From NCBI RefSeq assembly GCF_025464955.1, contig NZ_JAODNM010000146.1:32595-96594 (forward strand): DNA of 64,000 nucleotides, written 5' to 3'. The DNA comes from Amycolatopsis sp. (GTDB taxonomy: Bacteria; Actinomycetota; Actinomycetes; Mycobacteriales; Pseudonocardiaceae). The translations under genes were made by a program, and so were the position numbers. Under the pieces are notes generated by a model. It was not told the DNA's origin. It saw only the letters and a program-made list of their open reading frames with translations, and did not search any database. Numbering within the stretch: position 1 is the first letter of the stretch; every line of letters starts with the position of its first letter. Of the stretch, positions 8,750 through 18,165 are shown in pieces.

Positions 8750-10018
8750 TCAAGCGGCGGGTTGCTGGTCATTTCGCTCTTCGTGCCGCAGCGGGATCTG
8801 GGCGTGGAGGCGGAAACGTCCGGCCGGTAGGTGTTTCGCGGTCAGGTCGCCGCCCAGTTTCCGCACCCGCACCGAGAGGTTCTGGATTCCGCTGCCGCCG
8901 GGGGAGTCCGCGGACGCGGGGATCGGCGGTCCGCCGATCCCGGCGACGGACACCCCGTCGTTGACGATATCGATGCTCGCGCTGTCGCGGTGCTGCCGGA
9001 CGGAGATCTCGCAGCGCTCGGCCCTGCTGTGCCGCAACACATTCGTCACGCCTTCGCGCAGCACGGTCGCGAGCAGGGTGCGGACCTGGACCGGCAGGTC
9101 GTCGTAGTTCAGCTCCATCCGCGCGTCCACGTCCGCGGCCGCGAGCACCGAACGTGCCGTGGTGGACTCGTTTTCCAGCGAAAGCTCCCGGTAGCCCCTG
9201 GCCACCGCGCGGACGTCGGTCAGCGCCTGGCGGGAGATCTCGAGGACCTCGGAGAACTCTTCCTGTGCCCTGACCGGGTTCTTGAGAACCAGCCGGTGGG
9301 CGAGCTCGCTTTTCAGCGTGATCGCGGAAAGGCTGTAACCGAGCAGGTCGTGGAGGTCGCGCGCGAACCTCAGCCGTTCTTCGGCCACCGCGAGCTCGGC
9401 CAGCCTGGTCCGGCCGGCGTGCACTTCGGCGACGAGGTTGGCCAGCCGGGAGAGGCCGTACACGACCAGCCCGGTGATGACCGTGGAAACGGTGGTATAG
9501 GCCACATCCGAAAGCGTGCCGCCGAAGTTCGCCTGGATCACCGCCATGCTCGCGACGATGGAGGTGAACAGGACCGACGCGATGGCCGTGGGCAGTGTCA
9601 GCAACATCGTCCCGGCGAGGAAACCGGGCATGCCCACCCAAGCCTGTTTGTATTCGAGCATCGGCAGATAGACCAGACAGGCCTGCACAGTCAGCGCCGC
9701 AAAGCCCATCGGCGTACGTGTCGCTCCGGCATATGGTCCGAAATAGAGCAATTGGAGCAGGAGAAGCGTCACCATATAGGCGAAGGACAAGCTGGTAGGT
9801 ACCACTCCCAGGTGGCGGGACAACACGGTCAAGAACCCGACGAGACACAGGCAACTCAACACGGTCGCGACGATCAGCCTGGCGATCTTCGGTGCCAGCG
9901 TGAGTGCGAGAGTGCCGTCTTCCCCGTCGGACCCGCCGATGTCCGCTCCGCCGGGTTCGTTACCCGCCGATCCCGCCGATCCTGATCTCTTGTCTGCCAA
10001 ATCCGGCTCCGACGACAT
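8750..10018 (-). CDS. DesK-like sensor histidine kinase
   Basis: TM segments then RFARDLHDLLGYSLSAITLKSELAHRL H-box and ATPase domain; convergent with response regulator 8035-8640. Confidence 0.88.
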   Translation of the reverse strand: MSSEPDLADKRSGSAGSAGNEPGGADIGGSDGEDGTLALTLAPKIARLIVATVLSCLCLVGFLTVLSRHLGVVPTSLSFAYMVTLLLLQLLYFGPYAGATRTPMGFAALTVQACLVYLPMLEYKQAWVGMPGFLAGTMLLTLPTAIASVLFTSIVASMAVIQANFGGTLSDVAYTTVSTVITGLVVYGLSRLANLVAEVHAGRTRLAELAVAEERLRFARDLHDLLGYSLSAITLKSELAHRLVLKNPVRAQEEFSEVLEISRQALTDVRAVARGYRELSLENESTTARSVLAAADVDARMELNYDDLPVQVRTLLATVLREGVTNVLRHSRAERCEISVRQHRDSASIDIVNDGVSVAGIGGPPIPASADSPGGSGIQNLSVRVRKLGGDLTAKHLPAGRFRLHAQIPLRHEERNDQQPAA

Positions 10019-10191
10019 ACGTGCCCTCTGATTCCCCAGTAATCCCCCTCCTGCGTGACCACCTTAATTCATCGGAACCGTCCGACGGTGAGTGTTTCCC
10101 ACGCATTCAGGAAAATTTTCGGAACATCGGGGAATCGGTGTGCACGGTAGGCGCACAACGCGCTACTGCTCGTCATCACCAGCTTTGATCA

Positions 10192-11670
10192 TCAATTTAC
10201 CGTATCGATGGGACGGAGCCCGATGACGAACTCGCCGACGCTGACCTCGACCGGCCACCGCAGCCGCAGCGCGCTTGTCGCGATTTCGGTGTCGCCGACG
10301 GCCAGTGCGCACGGGGCGAGGTTCATCGCCGTGGCCACCAGGTACAGCGTCTGCTGCAGCACGCCGACGTGCTTCAACGCGGTCGAGTACGCGATCCCGC
10401 TGTAGAGCCAGGAAAGGCGTGCGATCCGGGCAGTCATGGTGATCAGCGCCGGCGGTCGGGCGACGCTGCCGGCGGCGATCCGCGCGGCGTCGAGCATCTC
10501 GTCGCACTCGGCCTCGGCCGTGTTGATCAGTGTGAGGGCGTGGCCGACCGGATCGTAGTGGTAGATACCGTGCGGTAGCCCGGCGCAGCGGTCGATGGTC
10601 AGGTAGAGCTCCAGCTCGTGCAGGCCGCCGACGCTCGGGTACGGCCGATCGGAGACGACATACTCGTCATCGCCTGCCACCAGCCTCTTGCTGGAGCGGA
10701 TCCGCGCGGTGCGGTAGAGCAGCTCGCCGAGCTGGTCCACCGTCGGCGGCTCGTCGGCGAACCGGTGGAACGAACGCCGGTTCTCGATCACTTCGCTCAG
10801 CTTCGGGTCCGCGATCGACGGCGTGGTGAGATCGGGCCGGACCAGGACGAACCGGCGGCCCGGCGGGATCGTCTTGACCACCGGTGCCGGCGGCAGCACC
10901 CCGGCGCCGGGATGGTCGGCGCCGATCGGGCCCTGGTACCGGCCGCTGCGGCTGTGCGTGTGAAACATGAGGTCGGCGTGCGACCACGGGATCAGGTCGG
11001 GATCGCTGTCCTCGGCGAACAGGGCTTCGTCGGCCGGTACCCCGTTTTCCCCGAGCACGGCCATTCCCGCGGCGACCAGGTACGCGACGATAAGCGTCAC
11101 CAGCGGCCTCGGCACCTGGACGGCTTCGGCGAGGTCCCGCACGGTCATCGGGCGGTTGATCGCGCCGGAGACCCATGCGGCCAGCGAGTAGTGCACGACC
11201 ATCCGGTGCCGGGCCAACGGCGACTCGAGCACGAGTTCCCCATTGCCTGCCCGCATCGCGGTGAAGCGCGAGATGCGCACGACGTCTTCGCCTGTCAAGT
11301 TGGGCAGCACGAAGTCGGCGTTGCGGGCGATGGGGACCGCGGACAGCAGCGGCCCGTCGCCGGTCTGCCGGTCGAGCGAATGCACGACGCAGTGCCGCAA
11401 CGCGCCGAGCACCTCCTCGAACCGTTGCCAGTTCGCCTTGTCCGCGTTGGCGCCGTCGTCTCCGAGCACGTTGGCCAGCGACGTCGGGCCCAGCTGCATG
11501 CGCCACAGCGATTCGCGCACGGTCGGGCCGGGGTCGGGCAGCCGGATCTCGCCCCACTCGGTCGCGATCAGCAGCTGACCGAGCTCCTCGTCGACCTCCA
11601 CCAGCACGTCCTCGCGCAGTGACCACAGCCGCAGTGGCGACCGGATCCGTTCGTCCGGTTCGATGTGCAC
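10192..11670 (-). CDS. SagB-type (azoline) dehydrogenase
   Basis: C-terminal nitroreductase fold (VIENRRSFHRFADEPPTVDQLGELLYRTARI..., GGLHELELYLTIDRCAGLPHGIYHYDP, LCP-like tail) next to a YcaO cyclodehydratase. Confidence 0.85.
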   Translation of the reverse strand: MHIEPDERIRSPLRLWSLREDVLVEVDEELGQLLIATEWGEIRLPDPGPTVRESLWRMQLGPTSLANVLGDDGANADKANWQRFEEVLGALRHCVVHSLDRQTGDGPLLSAVPIARNADFVLPNLTGEDVVRISRFTAMRAGNGELVLESPLARHRMVVHYSLAAWVSGAINRPMTVRDLAEAVQVPRPLVTLIVAYLVAAGMAVLGENGVPADEALFAEDSDPDLIPWSHADLMFHTHSRSGRYQGPIGADHPGAGVLPPAPVVKTIPPGRRFVLVRPDLTTPSIADPKLSEVIENRRSFHRFADEPPTVDQLGELLYRTARIRSSKRLVAGDDEYVVSDRPYPSVGGLHELELYLTIDRCAGLPHGIYHYDPVGHALTLINTAEAECDEMLDAARIAAGSVARPPALITMTARIARLSWLYSGIAYSTALKHVGVLQQTLYLVATAMNLAPCALAVGDTEIATSALRLRWPVEVSVGEFVIGLRPIDTVN

Positions 11671-11709
11671 GAGCGGCCCCCTGAATCATGGTGGTGTCGG
11701 TAAAGCGGG

Positions 11710-14034
11710 TCAGACGAACAGCGGGAGCGGATTGAGCTCGCCGAATCCGGTCGGTTCGGCCAGCCTGCCCAGTTTCACGGGGACGTCGTAGAGCCTGCCC
11801 GGCGCGAACCGCGACCAGAAACCGCGCATCCCCGGCACGATCACCTTCACCACCGGCAGCCCGATATCCGGCCTGGTCTGGTCCAATACCAGCAGCTCCA
11901 GCCCGAGCTCGCGGACCCGCCGGTGGACGACTTCGACGTCGTCGCGCAGGTCGTCGGTGGCGAGCTTGCCGAAGGACGCCGGACCGCGCGCGGGCACGGC
12001 CGGGTCCGGCAGCAGGTACTGCTGCTCGGCGACGGTCGCGGTGCTCCACCACGCGACGGCGTCGGCATCGTTGCATTCGTAGATCCCGGCGGGCCCGACT
12101 TCGGCCAGCGCGGGCATGAGCTGGTTCAGCTCGGTCAACGAGCGGCGCAGCGCGACCGCGGGGTCGAGATGCGCGCCGAACCCGAACATGATGTCCTCGG
12201 CGGGTTTGTCGGTCCGGCGGGACAACGCGGCCATGGTCGGGATGCCGAAGTCCGAGGTCAGGTCCAGTACCCACACCTCACGGTCCATCCCGGCGTAGAC
12301 CTCGCGCAGCTCCGCGATCCACGGGTCGCCGAAGGCGTCCAGGTCGACCGCGGGCTGGAGGGTGCGGTTGTACCACCAGAGCGCGACGGCGTCCCGCTCG
12401 ACGAGTTCGAGCAAGCCCTGCAGGATCGCGTCCTCACGGCTGCTTCCGGCGGCGTTGCCGTTGGAGTCCGCGAGCACCGAAACCGCGCCCTGCTCCCGAG
12501 GCGCGCCGTAGTAGAGCTGCGCGGTCGGCAGCAGCCGCTGCCGTCCGGCGGTCAGCGACCACACCGGCGTCCAGTCCAGCACCGCGTTCTCGTCGAACGG
12601 GTCGGTGACGTGCTGGAACGGCGAATGCGCCGCGTTCCAGGCGGCCCGGCCGGGGTACTGGCGTTCGTCGAAGAGCTGGCAGTCGTTGGGGTGGATGGCG
12701 GACTCGCCCAGCGAGCGGAGGCTGCCCCGCACGCGGTACTCGTCGCCATGGAAGTTGCCGGAATGTCGTTCCAGCGCTTCACACAACGCGCTGACCTCGC
12801 CGTGCAGCGGGGTGATTCCCTTGCCGCCGTTCTCGACGCGCACGCTGGCGCGCAGCGCGCGCAGGTGCCGCGCGCCGAGCGCGAGGTTGGGGCCGGACCG
12901 GTAGGAGTTGAAGAACGCCGGGCCGCGCGGATCGCGACGGATCTCCTTGACCAGCCCGCTGACCGGGCTGATCAGGTGCCGGAAGCCGGCCATCATCTCT
13001 TCCGGGGTCTTCGAGCGGTGTCCGCCGCCGCTCTGGCTGACTTTCCGTCGCGGTTCGAGCACAACAGGTCGCCGGGTCTGCGCGGCGATCAGGCCGGGGT
13101 CGCCGCAGGAAACGCACTGCGGACGTCGTCGGACTTCGTGTAGCCGGCCGCGGAGATCCAAACTGTCCAGGGTCCAGATGCTCTGCTGGCCCGCGTAGCG
13201 GTAGCCGGCGAGCCATTTGGTGGCTTCGAGCGTGATGAGTCCGGTGGCCGCGGTTCCCAGCGGTGGCAGCGAAACCGCCGGCTTGGTAGCCGGCCCGCTG
13301 TGGCCGAGCGCGGCCTGGACGTGGGCTTCGGCCTGCCGGTACCCCCAGAGCCGGGTGGCGAGGCAGTGCCAGCACGGACCGTCCGGCGCGAACACCGGGC
13401 CGATCCAGACCTGGGCGCCGGTCGGGTTGGCCAGCAGCCATGGACGCCCCGCAGCGCGGTGCGCGGCGTCCACGGCGGCGAGGTCGACCGACAGGTAGTC
13501 GTCGCACAGGACAAGGGAAAGCGCACCGGCAGGCGGTAGCTTTCCGAGTTCGGACAGTGCCACCGAGACTCCGGCCGCCCGCAACGCGGTCAGCACGGGC
13601 TCGGGGTCGACCGACCCGGCGGTCAGCAGGGTGACCTGGCTTTCGGTCACCCCGCTGAGCGCCTCGGTGGCGTCGAGTCCGCTCGCCTCCCAGTAGGCGA
13701 GCGTCTTTTCGTCGGTGTTCGTGGTGGCTTCCGGCACCGGACGGTGCCAGGAGACCAAGCCGGCGTCGGCCAGCCGGGTGAGAAGACTTGTGAGCTGCTC
13801 GGCCGCTATACCCCCAGGACGGCCTTCAGGTAACCCTCCGGCCAGAGTGCCGAGCAGAGAATGCAGGTCCCGGGTGCCATCAAGCAGGGGAGCGAGGGTT
13901 TCCAAGTGGGCTCCTTGCAGGGCGGTGACGCCGCGCTCGGAGAACAGGTAGACGGCTTCGTCGGCCACTACCTCGGCACGCAGGTGCCGCTTGAATCCGA
14001 TCAGCTCCGCGGCCGCGGCCCCCGGGGTGTTCAC
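11710..14034 (-). CDS. fused E1-like/YcaO (TOMM) cyclodehydratase
   Basis: N-terminal ThiF/E1-like region with CWHC...CVSC zinc ligands; YcaO domain (DSNGNAAGSSREDAILQGLLELVERDAVALWWYN); Pro-containing C-terminus NPLPLFV. GTG start at 14034 overlaps the upstream precursor TGA. Confidence 0.88.
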   Translation of the reverse strand: MNTPGAAAAELIGFKRHLRAEVVADEAVYLFSERGVTALQGAHLETLAPLLDGTRDLHSLLGTLAGGLPEGRPGGIAAEQLTSLLTRLADAGLVSWHRPVPEATTNTDEKTLAYWEASGLDATEALSGVTESQVTLLTAGSVDPEPVLTALRAAGVSVALSELGKLPPAGALSLVLCDDYLSVDLAAVDAAHRAAGRPWLLANPTGAQVWIGPVFAPDGPCWHCLATRLWGYRQAEAHVQAALGHSGPATKPAVSLPPLGTAATGLITLEATKWLAGYRYAGQQSIWTLDSLDLRGRLHEVRRRPQCVSCGDPGLIAAQTRRPVVLEPRRKVSQSGGGHRSKTPEEMMAGFRHLISPVSGLVKEIRRDPRGPAFFNSYRSGPNLALGARHLRALRASVRVENGGKGITPLHGEVSALCEALERHSGNFHGDEYRVRGSLRSLGESAIHPNDCQLFDERQYPGRAAWNAAHSPFQHVTDPFDENAVLDWTPVWSLTAGRQRLLPTAQLYYGAPREQGAVSVLADSNGNAAGSSREDAILQGLLELVERDAVALWWYNRTLQPAVDLDAFGDPWIAELREVYAGMDREVWVLDLTSDFGIPTMAALSRRTDKPAEDIMFGFGAHLDPAVALRRSLTELNQLMPALAEVGPAGIYECNDADAVAWWSTATVAEQQYLLPDPAVPARGPASFGKLATDDLRDDVEVVHRRVRELGLELLVLDQTRPDIGLPVVKVIVPGMRGFWSRFAPGRLYDVPVKLGRLAEPTGFGELNPLPLFV

Positions 14035-14183
14035 GCCTGGTTGGCGGGGAGAGTGGTGGCGGCGTCCTCGCCCCAGCAGATCGTGGTCGGGGCCACCGCG
14101 GCACCGATCGGGTTCGACCAGCCGTCGAACTCGTCGATGACGAGCTCGACGGAAGAGGTGAAGTCCGGGACGTGTGCATTCAT
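14031..14183 (-). CDS. candidate RiPP (LAP/TOMM) precursor peptide, 50 aa
   Basis: MNAHVPDFTSSVELVIDEFDGWSNPIGAAVAPTTICWGEDAATTLPANQA; acidic leader-like N-terminus, T/C-containing tail; stop overlaps GTG start of the YcaO gene. Confidence 0.7.
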   Translation of the reverse strand: MNAHVPDFTSSVELVIDEFDGWSNPIGAAVAPTTICWGEDAATTLPANQA

Positions 14184-14389
14184 TGTTTTCTGTCCATTCT
14201 CTTCGGGTGTCTCTCGAGTGGAGTGGAACTTCGTGCTGCGGTAGTGGAACAGATTCTGCTTCGTCAGGGAATGGCTTGCCAGTGCCCGACTCACCCCCGG
14301 CATATGTTTCTGTCATACGCCGGTTGCCGTCTTCACTCAGCGGGTCTGACCAGCGTCGGAGCGTCAGCGAACCAGCAGTCGGAACGCGG

Positions 14390-15151
14390 TCAAGCGCTGA
14401 GCAACTGGTCCTGGTTGAGGATGGAATGGTAGAGCTGACGCAGCGGCCGACCGGGTTCCAGTCCCAGTTCGCGGTCGAGCCATTTCCGTGCGTAGTGGAA
14501 TACGTCCACGGCTTCTGCCTGGCGGCCGCTCCGGTACAGGGCGATCATCAGCTGTTCACTGAACCGTTCCCGTTCCGGGTGTTCGGCCACCAGTTGTTTG
14601 AGTTCGGAAACGACGACCCGTTCGCCTCCCGTGGCGAGCTTCGCCGCGATGAGGTCTTCTCTGGCCGCCAGCCGGCGTTCGTCCAGCAGGGTCGCTTCAC
14701 CCTGACACCGATGGCCGCCGGCGACGTCGAACAGCGCCGGACCGCGCCAGAGCCGCAGCGCGCTCTCGAGCTGTTCGACGGCCAGTTCCGGTTCCCGTGT
14801 GACGTTTCGCGCGCCGCGTTCGGCGAGATCGAGGAACCGGTGTGCGTCGACCGCGTCGGCCGGGACGTCGAGCAGGTACCCGACGCTGGTGGTCCGGACC
14901 AGTATGTCGCCCCGGACGCCGCTGACCGACTCCAGTAGTTTGCGCAACCTGACCACGTTGGCCTGCAACGCGTTGCGGGTGTTCCCGATCGCTCTGTCCG
15001 GCCAGAGCTCGTCGACGAGCTGGTTCGCCGACAGTGCCGTGCCCGGGGTGAACGAGAGCATCGCGAGCACGGTGCGTACCCGGGCAGAGCCGACGTCGCG
15101 GGCGGTTCCGTCGCGGGCCAGCGAGAGCGGACCCAGTATCTGAATCTCCAT
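14390..15151 (-). CDS. SARP/AfsR-family transcriptional activator
   Basis: MEIQILGPLSLARDG...LVDELWPDRAIGNTRNALQANVVRLRKLL OmpR-like DNA-binding plus bacterial transcriptional activator domain (ELGLEPGRPLRQLYHSIL). Confidence 0.92.
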   Translation of the reverse strand: MEIQILGPLSLARDGTARDVGSARVRTVLAMLSFTPGTALSANQLVDELWPDRAIGNTRNALQANVVRLRKLLESVSGVRGDILVRTTSVGYLLDVPADAVDAHRFLDLAERGARNVTREPELAVEQLESALRLWRGPALFDVAGGHRCQGEATLLDERRLAAREDLIAAKLATGGERVVVSELKQLVAEHPERERFSEQLMIALYRSGRQAEAVDVFHYARKWLDRELGLEPGRPLRQLYHSILNQDQLLSA

Positions 15152-15330
15152 CGTAGGTTACCCCTGTCGAGCTTGAGAGCCTCCGCACTGGTGATCGGCG
15201 GTCGGCCTCCGCCAAGACTTCCATCGGGCCCTTGACCGGGACAGTGTCCGCGGCACGACTACGGAGTGTAATTGTCCTGACCGGGCCCATGAGAAACACA
15301 TAGGTCCGCACCTCGGCGGGGCCGAACGCT

Positions 15331-15373
15331 GTCAGCGGACGGTCAGCTCGCGGTCACCGCTGCTCTCTAACTT
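15331..15373 (+). promoter_or_regulatory. SARP heptamer array A and -10
   Basis: GTCAGCG (15331), GTCAGCT (15342), GTCACCG (15353), each 11 bp apart; 8 bp to TAACTT (15368-15373); upstream of ACP 15436. Confidence 0.75.
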
Positions 15374-15435
15374 GGCCTGACCCGGTAAATCGGGGTGTGA
15401 CAGGAACTTCCAGCAGGAACCCGGATGGAGTAGCC

Positions 15436-15687
15436 ATGACCCTCGCGATTTCGGACCGTATGGGGCGTATCAAGGAAATCGTCTGTGAGCACCTTGAGCT
15501 GGAGCTCGACGACGTCACCGAGACCAGCAACTTCCACGAGGACCACTCAGCGGACTCGCTGGCGCTGATGGACGTGCTCGCCGCGCTGGAGAAGGAGTTC
15601 GGCGTCGAGATCGACCAGGCCCAGTTCGCCCGCATCGTCGACGTCGAGAGCGCGTACACGGTGGTCGCCGAGTCCGCCGGCTGGTAA
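15436..15687 (+). CDS. acyl carrier protein (type II)
   Basis: small acidic protein with HSADSLALMDVL phosphopantetheine motif. Confidence 0.88.
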   Translation: MTLAISDRMGRIKEIVCEHLELELDDVTETSNFHEDHSADSLALMDVLAALEKEFGVEIDQAQFARIVDVESAYTVVAESAGW

Positions 15688-15727
15688 CCGAAGATACCCC
15701 GCAGGCACCGGAGAAATCGGGAGAACG

Positions 15728-17026
15728 ATGTCCACGTACCTTGCCGAGAACGCTCGGCTGTCCACGGCGCGCCGCGTCGTCATCACGGGATGCGGCGTCA
15801 TTTCGAGCATCGGCACCGGTGTCGCGGAGTTCAGCGCGGCATTGCGGGCCGGCCGCAGCAATGTTCGCCCCATCACCGCTTTCGACACCACCGGCTTCGC
15901 GCACTCGAACGGCACCGAGGTGGCCGACTTCTCCCCGGAACGGTGGATCCACAACGTCGACCTCGCCCAACTGGGCCGCGCGAGCCGGTTCTCGGTCGCC
16001 GCGTCCAGGCTGGCGGTGGAAGACGCCGGCCTGGACGAGTCGACGCTGCGTCAGCTGCGCGGCGCGATCTCGGTCGGCACCACCGACGGCGAGTGCAACG
16101 ACCTCGACACCCTCGTGGAGATGGAGTTGGCGGGCGGCCCCTCGGCACTCGATCCGACGCTGGCCAGGCGGATCTCGCCGGGCCGGATCTCCACCGCGAT
16201 CGCGCGGGAGATCGGGCTCGCCGACGTCGAGCCGACGACGATCGCCACCGCGTGTTCGGCAGGCAACTACGCCATCGGCAACGGTTTCGACGCGATCCGG
16301 TTGGGGGACGCCGATTTCGCGCTTTGTGGCGGAGCGGATGCGGTGTGTCGCAAGACCTTCGCCAGCTTCTACCGGTTGCGCAGCATCGCGCCCGACTGCT
16401 GCCGCCCGTTCGACAAGAACCGGATGGGGATCCTCACCGGCGAGGGAGCCGGCGTGCTGATGATGGAGAGCCTTGACTCGGCACTCGCCCGCGGTGCCCG
16501 CATCTACGCCGAAGTCCTCGGTTACGGACTGTCGTGCGACGCGCACCACCCGGTCGCTCCGCACCAGCCGGGCATCACCCGGTGCATGGACCTTGCCCTG
16601 CGCAACGCCGGGGTCAAGCCGGCCGAGGTCGACCTGATCTCCGCGCACGGCACCGGGACCAAGGCCAACGACCTCGCCGAGACGGCCGCCATCCGCGAGC
16701 TGTACGGCGAGGATGTTCCCCGGGTGGTGTCGATGAAGTCGATGCTGGGCCACACCATGGGTGCGGCGAGCGCGCTGGCGGCGATCGGCTGCGCGGTGGC
16801 CATCACCGACCGGTTCATCCCGCCGACGGTCAACCACCTCGAGACCGACCCGGACTGCGCGGTCGACTGCGTCCCCAACACCTCGGTCGAAGCCGACCTG
16901 CGGATCGTGCAGAACAACGGCTGGGCCTTCGGGGGCAACAACTCCGTCATCATCCTCGGCCGCCACGAAGCGGGCCCACGCACAGAAGCCGTCACAAACG
17001 CCGTCACAGAAGGGGCGCACCGGTGA
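15728..17026 (+). CDS. beta-ketoacyl-ACP synthase (FabF-like KS-alpha)
   Basis: ATACSAGN active-site Cys, SAHGTGTKAND, SMLGHTMGAASA, NNGWAFGGNNS. Confidence 0.93.
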   Translation: MSTYLAENARLSTARRVVITGCGVISSIGTGVAEFSAALRAGRSNVRPITAFDTTGFAHSNGTEVADFSPERWIHNVDLAQLGRASRFSVAASRLAVEDAGLDESTLRQLRGAISVGTTDGECNDLDTLVEMELAGGPSALDPTLARRISPGRISTAIAREIGLADVEPTTIATACSAGNYAIGNGFDAIRLGDADFALCGGADAVCRKTFASFYRLRSIAPDCCRPFDKNRMGILTGEGAGVLMMESLDSALARGARIYAEVLGYGLSCDAHHPVAPHQPGITRCMDLALRNAGVKPAEVDLISAHGTGTKANDLAETAAIRELYGEDVPRVVSMKSMLGHTMGAASALAAIGCAVAITDRFIPPTVNHLETDPDCAVDCVPNTSVEADLRIVQNNGWAFGGNNSVIILGRHEAGPRTEAVTNAVTEGAHR

Positions 17027-18165
17027 CCGGAATCGAGAACACCAGCCCGCTAGCGATCTCCGCCTGGTCGGCGATCTCGCCGTTCGGCTACGGCCGCGAG
17101 GCGTTCGCCGAGGGCCTGCGCAGCGGACTGTCCACAGTGTCCTTTCCGGACCACGAGCGCTGGGCGGTCGAAGACGACGAGGCTTGTTTGGTCCCCGGCT
17201 TCGACACCCGAGAGCTCCTCGGGACCAAGGGGACCCGTTCGATGAACCGGGTCACCGGGCTGGCCGTGGCCACCGCCGGGCAGCTGCTCACCGAGATCGG
17301 CTACGACTCCGAAGGTGAGGGAACCGAGGACATCGGGCTGGTGCTCGGCACGACCACCGGCAGCGCCGAGTCCATGATGAGCCTGACCCGCGCGTCGCTT
17401 GTCGGCGAACGGCCCGACCACATCGAACCCGCGCTGGTTCCGAGCTGCGTGATGAACTGCGCGGCAGGCCAGGTCGCGATCTGGCACCAGGTCAAGGGCC
17501 CGAACGCGACCATCGCGGCGGGCCGCAACACCGGCCTGCTGGCGTTGAACTACGCACGTCGGCTACTCGTCACCGGCCGCGCCAGCCGTGTCCTGTGTGG
17601 AGCGGCCGAGGAGTACACCACGGCCAGGTCGCGCCTTGAGCGAGCGGCACGCGATGGGGCGGCCGGGGACCTTCCGCCTGGCGAGGGTTGCGCGATGCTC
17701 CTGCTGGAGCCTGAGGCCGACGTCATCGCCCGTGGAGACTCTCCACTTGCGACACTCCTGGGCTTCGAGTCGAGGATCGCAGTTGACGGGGACATCGACA
17801 CCGCGACGCAGTTCGCCGTGCGGAGGCTGCTGGATCGCGCCGGCGTGACCGTGTCCGAGGTGCGTGCGGCGGCAGGCAGTACCGGAACCGTGGCCGAGAA
17901 CTCCGCGCTGCTCGACGTCTTCGGCGTGGAAGTGACCGGCCGTCCGTCGCTTTCCGGGCTGATCGGCGACACGGCGTCCGCAGCGAGCATCTTCGAACTC
18001 GTGGGCCTGCTCGCCATTTCCGGCTCCGGGACCGATCTCTCCGACGCGCTCGCCGTGGTCACCGCGTGCGAGGACGACGGCTCGGTCAGCGCTGTGTTGG
18101 TGCGCCTCCACGGTGTCCCCGCCGATGCCACCCGTGAACTCGCCGCCGCCGGCGGTGTGCGATGA
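17023..18165 (+). CDS. KS-like partner (CLF-like), active-site Cys lost
   Basis: KS fold pattern (PSCVMNCAAGQVAIWHQVKGPNATIAAGRNTG) with nucleophile position R instead of C and no HGTGT; GTGA overlap with KS-alpha. Confidence 0.8.
   Translation: MTGIENTSPLAISAWSAISPFGYGREAFAEGLRSGLSTVSFPDHERWAVEDDEACLVPGFDTRELLGTKGTRSMNRVTGLAVATAGQLLTEIGYDSEGEGTEDIGLVLGTTTGSAESMMSLTRASLVGERPDHIEPALVPSCVMNCAAGQVAIWHQVKGPNATIAAGRNTGLLALNYARRLLVTGRASRVLCGAAEEYTTARSRLERAARDGAAGDLPPGEGCAMLLLEPEADVIARGDSPLATLLGFESRIAVDGDIDTATQFAVRRLLDRAGVTVSEVRAAAGSTGTVAENSALLDVFGVEVTGRPSLSGLIGDTASAASIFELVGLLAISGSGTDLSDALAVVTACEDDGSVSAVLVRLHGVPADATRELAAAGGVR

Noticed and set aside
14035-14316. N-terminal extension of the YcaO ORF (MTETYAGGESG...)
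   Set aside because: out-of-frame overlap with the candidate precursor; sequence not domain-like; GTG at 14034 coupled to the precursor stop is a better start
14184-14389. SARP array in front of the RiPP precursor
   Set aside because: searched for minus-strand GTCAGC-type heptamers at 11-bp spacing with a TANNNT 8 bp away; only an isolated TCTGAC (14345) found
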